From Pseudomonas sp. 30_B (GTDB lineage Bacteria; Pseudomonadota; Gammaproteobacteria; Pseudomonadales; Pseudomonadaceae), in NCBI RefSeq assembly GCF_017491605.1, contig NZ_JAFGYY010000004.1:62001-126000 (forward strand): a stretch of 64,000 nucleotides of DNA, read 5' to 3'. This document shows, piece after piece, positions 1-9,948 of this stretch. The notes beneath the pieces were generated by a model. It made no database searches, had not been told where the DNA came from, and was given only the letters and a program-made list of their open reading frames with translations. The position numbers and the translations under genes are program-made. How positions within the stretch are numbered: position 1 is the stretch's first letter; each line of letters starts with the position of its first letter.

Positions 1-29
1 ACTTTCCGCATTCACTTTCGAGATGTCTC

Positions 30-653
30 ATGAGCGAAACCGCCCAAGCCCAGCCCAAGCCGCAGCAACTGGATCGGAACGAAGTCGGCGCGCGCCTGAG
101 GGCGGTGCGCAAGCAACGGAAACTGACCTTGAAGCAGCTCTCCGACCTGTCTGGCGTGGCGGTTTCCACGCTGTCGAAGATGGAGCTGGCACAGGTCGCG
201 GTGAGCTATGACAAGCTGGCGGCGGCGGCCCGCGCGCTGCAGGTGGATATCGCCCAGTTGTTCCGCCCGCAACCGTCGGTCGGCGCCCAGTCCGGGCTGA
301 AAACCTTCGTGAAGACCCGCGTCGATGAGGCCGCCGGCTACGACACCGGGGGCTATGAGTACTATCCGATCGCCGGTGACTTCCCGCAGCGCAGCATGAC
401 TCCGCTGTACGCGCGCATCTTCGCCCGCGAAGTGGGGGAGTTCGACGATTTCGTCCGTCATCCCGGCCAGGAATTCGCCCTGGTGGTGTCCGGACGCGTG
501 CGCATCCAGTTCGAGACGGGCGAGTCGGTGAGCATCGGCCCGCGTGAGACGGCTTACTTCGACAGCAGCGTCGGCCACCTCTACCTGAATGACGGTGAGG
601 CGGATGAGGCGCAGGTGATGGTGGTGATGTCGGAGTTGCGCCCGGCCGGCTGA
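30..653 (+). CDS. XRE-family transcriptional regulator with C-terminal cupin domain
   Basis: A 207-residue protein with an N-terminal XRE/Cro helix-turn-helix (about residues 20-78, with the recognition stretch SGVAVSTLSKMEL). A C-terminal cupin_2-like beta-barrel follows at about residues 125-200 (PGQEFALVVSGRVRIQF, then GHLYLN). This HTH-cupin layout is known from PuuR-like regulators, where the cupin senses a small metabolite; the ligand here cannot be told. The ATG has only a weak Shine-Dalgarno, but the HTH begins soon after it and the length fits the family. The promoter lies outside the window. The gene converges on the c-di-GMP gene, leaving 14 bp between stop codons. Confidence 0.88.
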   Translation: MSETAQAQPKPQQLDRNEVGARLRAVRKQRKLTLKQLSDLSGVAVSTLSKMELAQVAVSYDKLAAAARALQVDIAQLFRPQPSVGAQSGLKTFVKTRVDEAAGYDTGGYEYYPIAGDFPQRSMTPLYARIFAREVGEFDDFVRHPGQEFALVVSGRVRIQFETGESVSIGPRETAYFDSSVGHLYLNDGEADEAQVMVVMSELRPAG

Positions 654-667
654 CCGGGCGCAGCGCC

Positions 668-3532
668 TCAGGAGAAGCGGGGTGGCAGCAGGTCGATGAA
701 GGCTTCCAGCGGCACCGGCCGGCTGAACAGGTAGCCCTGGTACAGGTGGCAACCCTGTTCTTCCAGCAGGGCCAGCTGCTCCGGGGTTTCCACACCTTCG
801 GCGATCAGTTCCAGGCCCAGGCTGTGGCCCATGGCGATGATGGCGCGGACGATTTCGGCGTCGTTGCTGTCGTTTGGCGCATCGCGCACGAAACTCTGGT
901 CGATCTTCAGGCTGTCCACTGGCAGGCGCTTCAAGTAGGTGAGCGAGGAGTAGCCGGTGCCGAAATCGTCCATGGCGAAGCGCACGCCAGCTTCGCGCAG
1001 GCGCTGCATGCGCGCGATGGTGTCTTCCAGTTGCTGGATGACTATCCCTTCGGTGATCTCCAGCTTCAGCAGGCGCGCGGGCAGCTTGGCCCTGTGCAGG
1101 CTGTCGAGGACACGCTCGACGAAATCGTTCTGGCGGAACTGCCGGGGGCTGATGTTGACGCTGAGGCAGAAGTCCTCGGGGTCTATCCGTCCTTCGGCGA
1201 GCAGGCGTGCACAGGTGCGGCAGGCTTCCTCGATGACCCAGCGGCCCACTTCGACGATCAGCCCGCTGTCTTCCAGTACGCGGATGAAGCTGGCCGGCGA
1301 TTGCGGGCCTTGCGTCGGGTGTTCCCAGCGCAACAGGGCTTCGGCGCCGACGATGTGCGCGCCGCGGGAGTCGATCTGCGGCTGGTAGTGCAGGCTGAAT
1401 TCACGGCGAGCGATGGCCATGCGCAGGCCGCTTTCCAGGCGCAGGCGCTCGCTGGCGGCCTTCTGCATGGAGGCGTGGAACAGCTGCACGGTGTTGCGGC
1501 CGGCGTCCTTGGCGCGGTACATGGCGATGTCCGCGCGCTTGAGCAGGTCTTCGGGGGTCGCGCCGTCGTCGGGTATCAGGGCGATGCCGATGCTCGGGGT
1601 GATCTGCAGGCGGTGGCCGTCCAGCAGCATGGGCTCGGCCAGCAGGTCGCGCAGCTTTTCGGCGAGCTGGCGCACGCGGCGTGCGGTCTCCAGACGGCTG
1701 CCGTCGATGCCGGTCAGCAGGATCACGAATTCGTCGCCGCCCAGCCGGGCCACCGTGTCTTCCTGGCGCACGCTGGCTTCCAGGCGCGCGGTGACCATCT
1801 GCAGGATGGCATCGCCCACCGAGTGTCCCAGTGAATCGTTGATGTGCTTGAAGTGGTCCAGGTCGAGGAACAGCAGCGCGCCGCGCAGCGCGTGGCGTTG
1901 CAGCAGGGCGATCTGCTGCTTGAGGCGGTCCATCAGCAGGGCGCGGTTGGGCAGGTCGGTCAGGGCGTCGTGGTAGGCGAGGTGCTGGATGCGTGCTTCC
2001 GCCTCGCGCAGTTCGCTGGTGTCGCGGGCGGTCAGCAGCAGGCAGGGGGTCCCGCCCAGGTCGATGGGTTCGACCGAGACATCCACCGTTTTGATCTGGC
2101 CGTCGCGATGCCGGCCGCGCATTTCCATGTGATGTACATAGCCATCGCGGTCGAGTGCCGCCAGCAGCTTGGTCCGCTCCTCCGGATCACCCCAGATGTT
2201 GAGTTCCACCGACGTACGTCCGGTGACCTCGTCGGGGCGGAAGCCGGTCAGGCGATGGAAGCCTTCGTTGACTTCGATGTAGCGGCCGCTGTTGCGCTCG
2301 GTGATGGTGATGGCGTCGGGGCTGGAGTGGAACGCCTTGTAGAATTTCTCCTGGCTGGCCTTCAGCTCCGCCTCTGCCTGCAGGCGGCCAGTGACGTCGC
2401 GGAAGGTGGAGAGGATGCACAGCTGGCGATCGACCCAGATCAGTCGGCTGGCGACCATGCAGGTGATGGGTCGGCCCTCGCGGGTGAGGAACTGCACCTC
2501 GATGTTCTGCAGCGAGTGGTCGCGCATCAGTTGCTCGAACAGCCGCTCGCGAAGCTGGTTGTCCGCCCAGAAGGCGATCAGGTGCGACGACTGGCCGATG
2601 ATTTCCTCGGCCCGCCAGCCGAAGGTGCTGCAGAAGCTCGGGTTGATCTCGATGAACTCGCCGTCGCGCACCCGCGTCACGCAGATCGGGTCGGGGCTGC
2701 CCTGGAACAGGCTGGCGAACTTTTCCTCGGAGGCTTCCAGGTTGCGTTCGCGCACCACCTGCTCGGTGATGTCGAGCAGGGTGCCGGCCATGCGCAGTGG
2801 CTTGCCGTCGGCGTTGCGGTAGAGCCGGGCGCGGCTCTCCAGGTAGCGCACCTCGCCGGATTTGAGCTGGGCGCGGTAGGTGAACTGGTAGTCGTTGTCC
2901 GGTCCCTTGGCCAGGCGCGCGTAGGCCTGGCGCATGCGCCGGCGGTCGGCGTCGTCGACGCAGGCGAAGAACTCGCCGAAGGGGCCATGGAAGTCCCGCG
3001 CCGGCAGTTCGTGGAGTTCGGCGGCGCGGGGGGAGCCGTAGATCCTCCCGGAGGAAATGTCCCAGTCCCAGATGCCCAGCTGCGCGGAGTCCAGCGCCAG
3101 GTCGAGACGCTCCTGGCTGTCGCGCAGGGCCTGTTCCTGGGCGCGCAGGCGGGTGATGTCACGGATGGTGAGGACCAGGCAGATATGGCCCTGCAGTTCG
3201 ATCTGGCAGCCGTAGACACGGGCGCTGCGTTCTTCGCCCTCGCGGGTGAGGAGGGTGACTTCGAAACCGTCGATGCGCTGCTCGGCATCGATGGTATCGA
3301 GCATCCGCTGGCGTTCGTCCAGGCTGCGCCAGATGCCCAGTTGCAGGGAGGTCTGGCCGATGGCCTCGTCGCGGCTCCAGCCGAAGCGCTCGGTGAAGCT
3401 GGCGTTGATCTCGCGGAAGCGCCCGCTGTCCCGGTCGGTGATGACCATGGCGTCGGGGCCGGTATGGAAAGCCTTGGCGTACTGGTCCTGGCCTTCGGAT
3501 TCGGGCGCGGAGAAGGAGGCGTGTCGGGTCAT
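668..3532 (-). CDS. PAS-PAS-PAS-PAS-GGDEF-EAL cyclic-di-GMP signalling protein
   Basis: A 954-residue protein with four tandem PAS modules (about residues 15-125, 140-260, 265-385 and 390-510), then GGDEF (about 525-690) and EAL (about 695-950). The synthase motif LGGDEF (about residue 598) is intact and follows an RxxD inhibitory site (RQED) at the usual five-residue spacing. The EAL half keeps EALLRW, ITEG, DDFGTGYSSL and AEGVET, so both synthesis and hydrolysis of c-di-GMP look possible. No membrane segment or signal peptide is seen, so it should be a cytosolic sensor. The open frame extends 43 codons upstream, but the ATG at 3532 is preceded by a GGAGAG ribosome site. Which PAS binds which ligand is unknown. 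Confidence 0.93.
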   Translation of the reverse strand: MTRHASFSAPESEGQDQYAKAFHTGPDAMVITDRDSGRFREINASFTERFGWSRDEAIGQTSLQLGIWRSLDERQRMLDTIDAEQRIDGFEVTLLTREGEERSARVYGCQIELQGHICLVLTIRDITRLRAQEQALRDSQERLDLALDSAQLGIWDWDISSGRIYGSPRAAELHELPARDFHGPFGEFFACVDDADRRRMRQAYARLAKGPDNDYQFTYRAQLKSGEVRYLESRARLYRNADGKPLRMAGTLLDITEQVVRERNLEASEEKFASLFQGSPDPICVTRVRDGEFIEINPSFCSTFGWRAEEIIGQSSHLIAFWADNQLRERLFEQLMRDHSLQNIEVQFLTREGRPITCMVASRLIWVDRQLCILSTFRDVTGRLQAEAELKASQEKFYKAFHSSPDAITITERNSGRYIEVNEGFHRLTGFRPDEVTGRTSVELNIWGDPEERTKLLAALDRDGYVHHMEMRGRHRDGQIKTVDVSVEPIDLGGTPCLLLTARDTSELREAEARIQHLAYHDALTDLPNRALLMDRLKQQIALLQRHALRGALLFLDLDHFKHINDSLGHSVGDAILQMVTARLEASVRQEDTVARLGGDEFVILLTGIDGSRLETARRVRQLAEKLRDLLAEPMLLDGHRLQITPSIGIALIPDDGATPEDLLKRADIAMYRAKDAGRNTVQLFHASMQKAASERLRLESGLRMAIARREFSLHYQPQIDSRGAHIVGAEALLRWEHPTQGPQSPASFIRVLEDSGLIVEVGRWVIEEACRTCARLLAEGRIDPEDFCLSVNISPRQFRQNDFVERVLDSLHRAKLPARLLKLEITEGIVIQQLEDTIARMQRLREAGVRFAMDDFGTGYSSLTYLKRLPVDSLKIDQSFVRDAPNDSNDAEIVRAIIAMGHSLGLELIAEGVETPEQLALLEEQGCHLYQGYLFSRPVPLEAFIDLLPPRFS

Positions 3533-3641
3533 GCATCGCTCTCCGACAATAAGCCGATTCCGCCCGGGAGGCGGTGGCGAAGTGGCGTGCGGACGGGCAT
3601 TCGGGCCCCTTGTTCTTCTAGTTATGCCAGAACAATAGAGG

Positions 3642-4535
3642 CTAGGCCGCGGCAGGTGCAAGCCCGGCCGCCTGGGCGTCGAGCAGGCGCATGAAGGCCC
3701 GCGCGGCGTTGGACAGCGTGCGCTCGGTATGCAGGATGTAGCCCAGCTGGCGGCTGAGCTGGATGTCCTGCAGCGGCAGGCGGACCACGCTGTCGTCGAG
3801 CATGGTGCGCGGCAGGACGCTCCAGGCCAGGCCGATGGAGACCATCATCTTGATGGTCTCCATGTAGTTGGTGCTCATGCCGATGTTCGGCGTCAGGCCC
3901 TCGGCCTCGAACATGCGCCGCACGATGTGGTGGGTGAAGGTGTTGCCGCCGGGGAACACCGCCGGGTGTCGCGCCACGTCGGCGAGGAATACCGGACCCT
4001 GCACCGACAGCGGGTGCTCGGGGGCGGCGACGAAGTCCAGCGGGTCGTCCCACACCGGCACGGCGCGCACCGGTTCGGCGGTTTCCGGGGCGAGGGTGAT
4101 CACCGCCAGCTCGGCGCGGCCATGCAGGATCTCTTCATAGGCGACTTCCGAATCGCAGAACTGGATGTCCAGCGCCACCTGCGGATGGGCCTTGGTGAAG
4201 GCCCGCAGCAGCGGCGGCAGGCGGTGCAGGCCGATGTGGTGACTGGTGGCCAGGACCAGGCGGCCACTCACCTCGCCGTTGAGGTTGGTCAGGGCGCGGC
4301 GGGTGTCGTCCAGTACATTGAGTATCTGGTAGGCCCGCGGCAGCAGGGCGCGGCCGGATTCGGTCAGGGTGACCTCGCGGCCGACACGGTCGAACAGGCG
4401 CACGCCCAGCTGGTTTTCCAGGGCGGCGATGCGCTTGCTGATGGCGGGCTGCGTCAGGTGCAGGCGCTCGCCGGCTTCGGAGAAGCTGCCGGATTCGGCA
4501 ATGGCGAGGAAGGTGTTGAGGCTGGTCAGGTCCAT
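3642..4535 (-). CDS. LysR-type regulator divergent from leuC
   Basis: A 297-residue LysR-family protein. The N-terminal winged HTH (residues 1-60, LTQPAISKRIAALENQLG) is followed by a periplasmic-binding-like effector domain (about 90-295). It is transcribed away from leuC across a 166-bp gap holding a textbook LTTR box (4586-4600). The box is centred about 65 bp before the predicted leuC start point, the usual place for LysR activation. I infer that it controls leuCD and perhaps its own expression, with an isopropylmalate-type coinducer possible. The target is inferred from position, not proven. Confidence 0.9.
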   Translation of the reverse strand: MDLTSLNTFLAIAESGSFSEAGERLHLTQPAISKRIAALENQLGVRLFDRVGREVTLTESGRALLPRAYQILNVLDDTRRALTNLNGEVSGRLVLATSHHIGLHRLPPLLRAFTKAHPQVALDIQFCDSEVAYEEILHGRAELAVITLAPETAEPVRAVPVWDDPLDFVAAPEHPLSVQGPVFLADVARHPAVFPGGNTFTHHIVRRMFEAEGLTPNIGMSTNYMETIKMMVSIGLAWSVLPRTMLDDSVVRLPLQDIQLSRQLGYILHTERTLSNAARAFMRLLDAQAAGLAPAAA

Positions 4536-4585
4536 GTCGACTCCCTGCGCTCTGGAAGCGGCGCCTGACTTTTATAACGCACCGT

Positions 4586-4600
4586 ATTCCTTGTGGGAAT
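4586..4600. promoter_or_regulatory. Predicted LysR-type regulator box (ATTCC-N5-GGAAT)
   Basis: Perfect dyad ATTCCTTGTGGGAAT, which fits the T-N11-A consensus of LysR operators. It lies 50 bp from the LysR start and is centred about 65 bp upstream of the predicted leuC start point (about 4658). A weaker dyad GAAT-N7-ATTC at 4619-4633 overlaps the -35 and could be the activation half of the site. Seen in sequence; the binding protein is inferred. Confidence 0.65.
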
Positions 4601-4622
4601 CCTTCGGATAAAAAATATGAAT

Positions 4623-4651
4623 TTGAGTTATTCGTCGCCATTCCATAGCAT
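4623..4651 (+). promoter_or_regulatory. Predicted sigma-70 promoter of leuC
   Basis: TTGAGT (4623-4628), 17 bp, then TAGCAT (4646-4651). This gives a start point near 4658 and a 5' leader of about 44 nt before the leuC ATG. The imperfect -10 and the upstream LTTR box suggest activator dependence. I see no leucine-rich leader peptide or attenuator. Confidence 0.55.
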
Positions 4652-4701
4652 CATCCCCACAAGCCCGAGGGGCATAGAAATACGCTGATGAGGATTCTCT
4701 G

Positions 4702-6129
4702 ATGGCCGGCAAGACGCTCTACGACAAACTCTGGGAAATGCACGAGGTGAAGCGCCGTGACGATGGTTCGTCGCTCATCTATATCGATCGCCACATCCTC
4801 CACGAAGTGACCTCCCCGCAGGCCTTCGAAGGCCTGCGCCTGGCCGGCCGCAAGCCGTGGCGCATCGACGCGAACATCGCGACCCCGGACCACAACGTGC
4901 CGACTACCCAGGCCGAGCGCAAGGGCGGCATCGACGCCATTGCCGACGAAGTGTCGCGCATCCAGGTGATGACCCTGGACGAGAACTGCGATGACTTCGG
5001 CATCCTCGAATTCAAGATGAACGACGTCCGCCAGGGCATCGTCCACGTGGTCGGCCCGGAGCAGGGCGCGACTCTGCCGGGAATGACCGTGGTCTGCGGC
5101 GACTCGCACACCTCGACCCACGGCGCCTTTGGCGCGCTGGCCCATGGCATCGGCACCTCCGAGGTGGAGCACGTGCTCGCCACCCAGTGCCTGGTCGCCA
5201 AGAAGATGAAGAACATGCAGGTCCGCGTGGAAGGCAAACTGCCCTTCGGCGTGACCGCCAAGGACATCGTCCTCGCGGTGATCGGCAAGATCGGCACCGC
5301 GGGCGGCAACGGCCATGCCCTGGAGTTCGCCGGCAGCGCCATCCGCGACCTGTCCATGGAAGGCCGCATGACTATCTGCAACATGTCCATCGAAGCGGGC
5401 GCCCGCGTCGGCATGGTGGCGTGCGACGAGAAGACCATCGAATACGTGAAGGGCCGTCCTTTCGCGCCGCAAGGCAGCGACTGGGACAAGGCCGTGGAAG
5501 CCTGGAGCGACCTGGTTTCCGACGCCGATGCGCATTTCGACACTATCGTCGAGCTGCGTGCCGAGGACATCAAGCCGCAGGTCAGCTGGGGTACTTCCCC
5601 GGAGATGGTCCTGGCCGTCGACCAGAATGTGCCGGACCCGGCCGTGGAAGCCGACCCGGTCAAGCGCGATTCCATCGTCCGCGCACTGAAGTACATGGGC
5701 CTGAACGCCAACCAGGCGATCACCGACATCCAGCTGGACCGCGTGTTCATCGGTTCCTGCACCAACTCGCGCATCGAAGACCTGCGCGCCGCCGCCGCCG
5801 TGGCCAAGGGCCGCAAGGTCGCTTCCACCGTCAAGCAGGCGCTGGTCGTGCCGGGCTCGGGCCTGGTGAAAGCCCAGGCCGAACAGGAAGGCCTGGACAA
5901 GATCTTCATCGAAGCCGGCTTCGAATGGCGTGAGCCGGGTTGCTCCATGTGCCTGGCGATGAACCCGGATCGCCTGGAGAGCGGCGAGCATTGCGCTTCC
6001 ACCTCCAACCGTAACTTCGAAGGCCGCCAGGGCGCGGGTGGTCGTACCCACCTGGTGAGCCCGGCAATGGCCGCCGCGGCTGCCGTGACCGGTCGTTTCA
6101 TCGACGTACGTGAATTGATGCAGGCCTGA
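4702..6129 (+). CDS. leuC: 3-isopropylmalate dehydratase large subunit LeuC
   Basis: A 475-residue aconitase-family subunit that, with LeuD, interconverts 2- and 3-isopropylmalate in leucine synthesis. The [4Fe-4S] ligands are visible as C353 (IGSCTNSR), C414 and C417 (GCSMC). [25 protein letters not shown] and similar family signatures are intact (residues about 134-158). Full length for bacterial LeuC. GAGGATTCTCTG precedes the ATG. leuD follows after 12 bp, so the subunits are co-translated. Cytosolic. Confidence 0.98.
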   Translation: MAGKTLYDKLWEMHEVKRRDDGSSLIYIDRHILHEVTSPQAFEGLRLAGRKPWRIDANIATPDHNVPTTQAERKGGIDAIADEVSRIQVMTLDENCDDFGILEFKMNDVRQGIVHVVGPEQGATLPGMTVVCGDSHTSTHGAFGALAHGIGTSEVEHVLATQCLVAKKMKNMQVRVEGKLPFGVTAKDIVLAVIGKIGTAGGNGHALEFAGSAIRDLSMEGRMTICNMSIEAGARVGMVACDEKTIEYVKGRPFAPQGSDWDKAVEAWSDLVSDADAHFDTIVELRAEDIKPQVSWGTSPEMVLAVDQNVPDPAVEADPVKRDSIVRALKYMGLNANQAITDIQLDRVFIGSCTNSRIEDLRAAAAVAKGRKVASTVKQALVVPGSGLVKAQAEQEGLDKIFIEAGFEWREPGCSMCLAMNPDRLESGEHCASTSNRNFEGRQGAGGRTHLVSPAMAAAAAVTGRFIDVRELMQA

Positions 6130-6141
6130 GGAGACCTATAA

Positions 6142-6786
6142 ATGAAAGCCTTTACTCAGCACACCGGCCTCGTCGCGCCGCTCGACCGCGCCAACGTCGA
6201 CACCGACCAGATCATCCCCAAGCAATTCCTCAAGTCGATCAAGCGCACCGGCTTCGGCCCGAACCTGTTCGACGAATGGCGCTACCTCGACGTCGGCCAG
6301 CCGAACCAGGACAACTCCAAGCGCCCGGTGAACCAGGACTTCGTCCTCAACTTCCCGCGCTACCAGGGCGCCAGCGTGCTCCTGGCCCGCGAGAACTTCG
6401 GCTGCGGCTCCTCCCGCGAGCACGCGCCGTGGGCGCTGGACGAGTACGGCTTCCGCGCCGTGATCGCGCCGAGCTTCGCCGACATCTTCTTCAACAACAG
6501 CTTCAAGAACGGCCTGCTGCCGATCATCCTGAAAGATGAAGAGATGGACGAGCTGTTTGCCCAGTGCGAAGCCACCGAGGGTTACCAGCTGACCGTCGAC
6601 CTCGCCGCGCAAACCGTCACCCGTCCGGACGGCAAGCAGTACAGCTTCGAAGTGGACGCGTTCCGCAAGCACTGCCTGCTCAACGGCCTGGATGACATCG
6701 GCCTGACCCTGCAGGACGCCGACGCCATCCGCAGTTTCGAAGCCGGCTACAAGAAGAACCAGCCCTGGTTGTTCCGCGACGCCTGA
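6142..6786 (+). CDS. leuD: 3-isopropylmalate dehydratase small subunit LeuD
   Basis: A 214-residue swivel-domain subunit that completes the isopropylmalate isomerase. The hallmark motif [16 protein letters not shown] (about residues 84-99) is intact, as is the N-terminal [12 protein letters not shown]. The GAGGAGA upstream is a strong ribosome site. It is in the leu operon 12 bp after leuC and 32 bp before a methyltransferase gene. Confidence 0.98.
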   Translation: MKAFTQHTGLVAPLDRANVDTDQIIPKQFLKSIKRTGFGPNLFDEWRYLDVGQPNQDNSKRPVNQDFVLNFPRYQGASVLLARENFGCGSSREHAPWALDEYGFRAVIAPSFADIFFNNSFKNGLLPIILKDEEMDELFAQCEATEGYQLTVDLAAQTVTRPDGKQYSFEVDAFRKHCLLNGLDDIGLTLQDADAIRSFEAGYKKNQPWLFRDA

Positions 6787-6818
6787 TTGGCGTCGCATCA
6801 CCCATCAAGGAGAGCACC

Positions 6819-7583
6819 ATGACCGAGAGTCGCCACGAGCACGTGGTCCAGCGCCAGTTCGGCGCCCAGGCCAACGCTTACCTGACCAGTGCCGTACACG
6901 CCCAGGGCGAGGAATTCGCCCAACTGCGCGAGCGACTGTCGGCGACCACCGGTGCCCGTGTGCTGGACCTGGGTTGCGGGGCAGGGCACGTGAGCTTCAA
7001 TGTCGCGCCGCTGGCCGGCGAGGTGGTGGCTTATGACCTGTCCCAGCAGATGCTCGACGTGGTGGCCTCGGCCGCCGCCGAGCGTGGCCTGGGCAACATC
7101 TCCACCCGCTGTGGCGCTGCCGAGCAATTGCCGTTCGCGGATGGCGAGTTCGACTTCGTCTTCAGCCGCTATTCTGCGCACCACTGGCGGGACGTCGGCC
7201 AGGCGCTGCGCGAAGTGCGCCGGGTGCTCAAGCCGGGTGGCGTGGCCTGCTTCATCGATGTGGCGGCGCCGGGCTTGCCTCTGCTGGACACCCATCTGCA
7301 GACTGTCGAAGTCCTGCGCGACACCAGTCATGTGCGTGACTACTCCCCGTCGGAGTGGGCGCGTCTGGTCGGCGAGGCGGGGCTTGCGGTCACCGCTGCC
7401 AAATGCCAGCGCCTGCGCCTGGAGTTCACCTCCTGGGTCGAGCGCATGCGCACCCCCGAAGTGATGCGCCAGGCCATTCGTGCCCTGCAGCTTTCGGTGG
7501 GCGATGAGGTGCGCGAGTATTTCGAGATCGACGCCGAGGGCTCCTTCAGCACCGACGTGCTGGTGCTCTGGGCGGAGCGCTGA
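6819..7583 (+). CDS. SAM-dependent methyltransferase (type 11) inside the leu operon
   Basis: A 254-residue class I methyltransferase. Motif I VLDLGCGAG (about residues 48-56) binds SAM; post-motif regions VAYDLSQQML and LREVRRVLKPGGVACFIDVAAP follow. It lies between leuD and leuB, 32 bp after leuD with AAGGAGAG before the ATG, so it is probably co-transcribed. The relatives UbiE and Tam act on small molecules. Yeast Tmt1 methylates trans-aconitate and 3-isopropylmalate, so a leucine-pathway carboxylate is a reasonable but unproven substrate. As I recall, a homologue sits at the same place in P. aeruginosa, so the link seems conserved. Confidence 0.85.
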   Translation: MTESRHEHVVQRQFGAQANAYLTSAVHAQGEEFAQLRERLSATTGARVLDLGCGAGHVSFNVAPLAGEVVAYDLSQQMLDVVASAAAERGLGNISTRCGAAEQLPFADGEFDFVFSRYSAHHWRDVGQALREVRRVLKPGGVACFIDVAAPGLPLLDTHLQTVEVLRDTSHVRDYSPSEWARLVGEAGLAVTAAKCQRLRLEFTSWVERMRTPEVMRQAIRALQLSVGDEVREYFEIDAEGSFSTDVLVLWAER

Positions 7584-7596
7584 ACACTTTCTTGAG

Positions 7597-7626
7597 CGCT
7601 CCGGGTGGTGCGAGCCGCCCGGGGCG
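7597..7626 (+). other. Strong intercistronic hairpin between methyltransferase gene and leuB
   Basis: A 12-bp stem (7597-7608 with 7615-7626) including two G-U pairs and a 6-nt loop, with no T-tract after it. It could be an RNA processing or stability element that separates leuB expression from leuCD. The role is inference. Confidence 0.4.
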
Positions 7627-7654
7627 ATACGTTATTTGCCAAAGGATATAAGCG

Positions 7655-8737
7655 ATGAGCAAACAGATTCTGGTTCTGCCCGGCGACGGTATCGGCCCGG
7701 AGATCATGGCCGAGGCGATCAAGGTCCTGGAGCTGGCCAGCGACAAGTTCCAGCTGGGCTTCGAACTGACCCACGACGACCTGGGTGGCGCCGCCATCGA
7801 CAAGTACGGCGTGCCGCTGGCCGACGAGACCCTGGAGCGCGCGCGCAAGTCCGACGCCATCCTGCTGGGCGCCGTGGGCGGCCCGAAGTGGGACAAGATC
7901 GAGCGTGACATCCGCCCCGAGCGCGGCCTGCTCAAGCTCCGTTCGCAACTGGGCCTGTTCGGCAACCTGCGCCCGGCCATCCTCTATCCGCAACTGGCTG
8001 GCGCTTCCAGCCTGAAGCCGGAAGTGGTTGCCGGCCTGGACATCCTGATCGTCCGCGAACTGACCGGCGGCATCTACTTCGGCTCGCCCCGCGAGCAGCG
8101 CGTGCTGGAGAACGGCGAGCGCCAGGCGTACGACACCCTGCCGTACAGCGAGAGCGAAATCCGCCGCATCGCCCGTGTCGGCTTCGACATGGCCAGCGTG
8201 CGTGGCAAGAAACTGTGCTCGGTGGACAAGGCCAACGTTCTGGCCTCCAGCCAGCTGTGGCGTGAAGTGGTCGAGGAGGTCGCCAAGGACTACCCGGACG
8301 TCGAGCTGTCGCACATGTACGTCGACAATGCCGCCATGCAGCTGGTCCGCGCGCCCAAGCAGTTCGACGTGATGGTCACCGACAACATGTTCGGCGACAT
8401 CCTGTCGGATGAGGCTTCCATGCTCACCGGCTCCATCGGCATGCTGCCTTCTGCATCTCTGGATTCGAACAACAAGGGCATGTACGAGCCGTGCCACGGT
8501 TCCGCACCGGACATCGCCGGCAAAGGCATCGCCAACCCGCTGGCGACCATCCTCTCGGTCTCGATGATGCTGCGTTACACCTTCAACGAGGGCGCCGCTG
8601 CCGACGCCATCGAGAAGGCTGTGAGCCTGGTCCTGGACCAGGGCCTGCGCACCGGCGACATCTGGTCCGAAGGCTGCACCAAGGTCGGTACCCGCGAAAT
8701 GGGCGATGCGGTAGTCGCGGCTCTGCGGAATCTGTAA
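7655..8737 (+). CDS. leuB: 3-isopropylmalate dehydrogenase LeuB
   Basis: A 360-residue NAD-dependent oxidative decarboxylase that converts 3-isopropylmalate to 2-oxoisocaproate in leucine synthesis. Family signatures are clear: LPGDGIGPE at the N-terminus, a substrate-binding [13 protein letters not shown] region, and the C-terminal [20 protein letters not shown] (residues about 245-264) that binds Mg and NAD. AAAGGATATAAGCG precedes the ATG. Full length. It is the third leu enzyme in the run; leuA is not in the window. Confidence 0.98.
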   Translation: MSKQILVLPGDGIGPEIMAEAIKVLELASDKFQLGFELTHDDLGGAAIDKYGVPLADETLERARKSDAILLGAVGGPKWDKIERDIRPERGLLKLRSQLGLFGNLRPAILYPQLAGASSLKPEVVAGLDILIVRELTGGIYFGSPREQRVLENGERQAYDTLPYSESEIRRIARVGFDMASVRGKKLCSVDKANVLASSQLWREVVEEVAKDYPDVELSHMYVDNAAMQLVRAPKQFDVMVTDNMFGDILSDEASMLTGSIGMLPSASLDSNNKGMYEPCHGSAPDIAGKGIANPLATILSVSMMLRYTFNEGAAADAIEKAVSLVLDQGLRTGDIWSEGCTKVGTREMGDAVVAALRNL

Positions 8738-8816
8738 TCTCTCCGGCTCGCTCGCTCCCGGCCCCTTGCAGGAAACGGGAGCGACGGCCCTCTAAATATT
8801 TGAAGGTGTAGTAGCG

Positions 8817-9929
8817 ATGAAGCGTGTAGGTCTGATCGGTTGGCGTGGCATGGTCGGTTCGGTGCTCATGCAGCGGATGCTGGAAGAGCGGGACTTCGAC
8901 CTGATCGAGCCGGTGTTCTTCACCACCTCCAACGTGGGTGGCGAAGGTCCGTCCATTGGCAAGGACATTGCCCCTCTGAAAGACGCCTACAGCATCGAGG
9001 AACTGAAAACCCTCGACGTCATCCTGACCTGCCAGGGCGGCGACTACACCAACGAAGTCTTCCCCAAGCTGCGCGAAGCGGGCTGGCAGGGTTACTGGAT
9101 CGACGCCGCTTCCAGCCTGCGCATGCAGGATGACGCGGTGATCGTCCTCGACCCGGTGAACCGCAAGGTCATCGACCAGTCGCTGGACGCCGGCACCAAG
9201 AACTACATCGGCGGCAACTGCACCGTCAGCCTGATGCTGATGGCTCTGGGCGGCCTGTTCGAAGCCGGCCTGGTCGAGTGGATGAGCGCCATGACCTACC
9301 AGGCGGCCTCCGGCGCCGGCGCGCAGAACATGCGCGAGCTGATCAAGCAGATGGGTGCGATCAACGCCTCCGTTGCCGACGACCTGGCCAACCCGTCCAG
9401 CGCCATCCTCGACATCGACCGCAAGGTCGCCGAGGCCATCCGCAGCGACGCGATGCCGACCGAGAACTTCGGCGCACCGCTGGCTGGTAGCCTGATTCCG
9501 TGGATCGACAAGGAACTGCCCAATGGCCAGAGCCGCGAAGAGTGGAAAGGCCAGGCGGAAACCAACAAGATCCTCGGCCGCTTCAAGAGCCCGATCCCGG
9601 TGGACGGCATCTGCGTGCGCATCGGCGCCATGCGCTGCCACAGCCAGGCGCTGACCATCAAGCTGAACAAGGATGTGCCGATGGCCGACATCGAAGGCCT
9701 GATCAGCCAGCACAACCCCTGGGTCAAGCTGGTTCCCAATCAGCGCGAGATCAGCATGCGCGAACTGACTCCGGCGGCCGTCACCGGCACCCTGAACGTT
9801 CCGGTCGGCCGTCTGCGCAAGCTCAACATGGGCTCGCAGTACCTGGGCGCCTTCACCGTCGGCGACCAACTGCTTTGGGGGGCCGCCGAGCCGCTGCGCC
9901 GCATGCTGCGCATCCTGCTCGAACGTTGA
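8817..9929 (+). CDS. asd: Aspartate-semialdehyde dehydrogenase Asd
   Basis: A 370-residue NADPH-dependent enzyme that makes aspartate semialdehyde for lysine, threonine, methionine and diaminopimelate. The N-terminal [14 protein letters not shown] nucleotide motif and catalytic C135 in GGNCTVSLM match the gamma-proteobacterial Asd class, as do [12 protein letters not shown] and the C-terminal [10 protein letters not shown]. The 79-bp gap after leuB holds a short dyad (CGCTCCCG/CGGGAGCG at 8753-8760 and 8776-8783) and a GAAGG ribosome site. A palindromic terminator follows. Confidence 0.98.
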   Translation: MKRVGLIGWRGMVGSVLMQRMLEERDFDLIEPVFFTTSNVGGEGPSIGKDIAPLKDAYSIEELKTLDVILTCQGGDYTNEVFPKLREAGWQGYWIDAASSLRMQDDAVIVLDPVNRKVIDQSLDAGTKNYIGGNCTVSLMLMALGGLFEAGLVEWMSAMTYQAASGAGAQNMRELIKQMGAINASVADDLANPSSAILDIDRKVAEAIRSDAMPTENFGAPLAGSLIPWIDKELPNGQSREEWKGQAETNKILGRFKSPIPVDGICVRIGAMRCHSQALTIKLNKDVPMADIEGLISQHNPWVKLVPNQREISMRELTPAAVTGTLNVPVGRLRKLNMGSQYLGAFTVGDQLLWGAAEPLRRMLRILLER

Positions 9930-9948
9930 TCCGTTCGCTGTGATCCCC

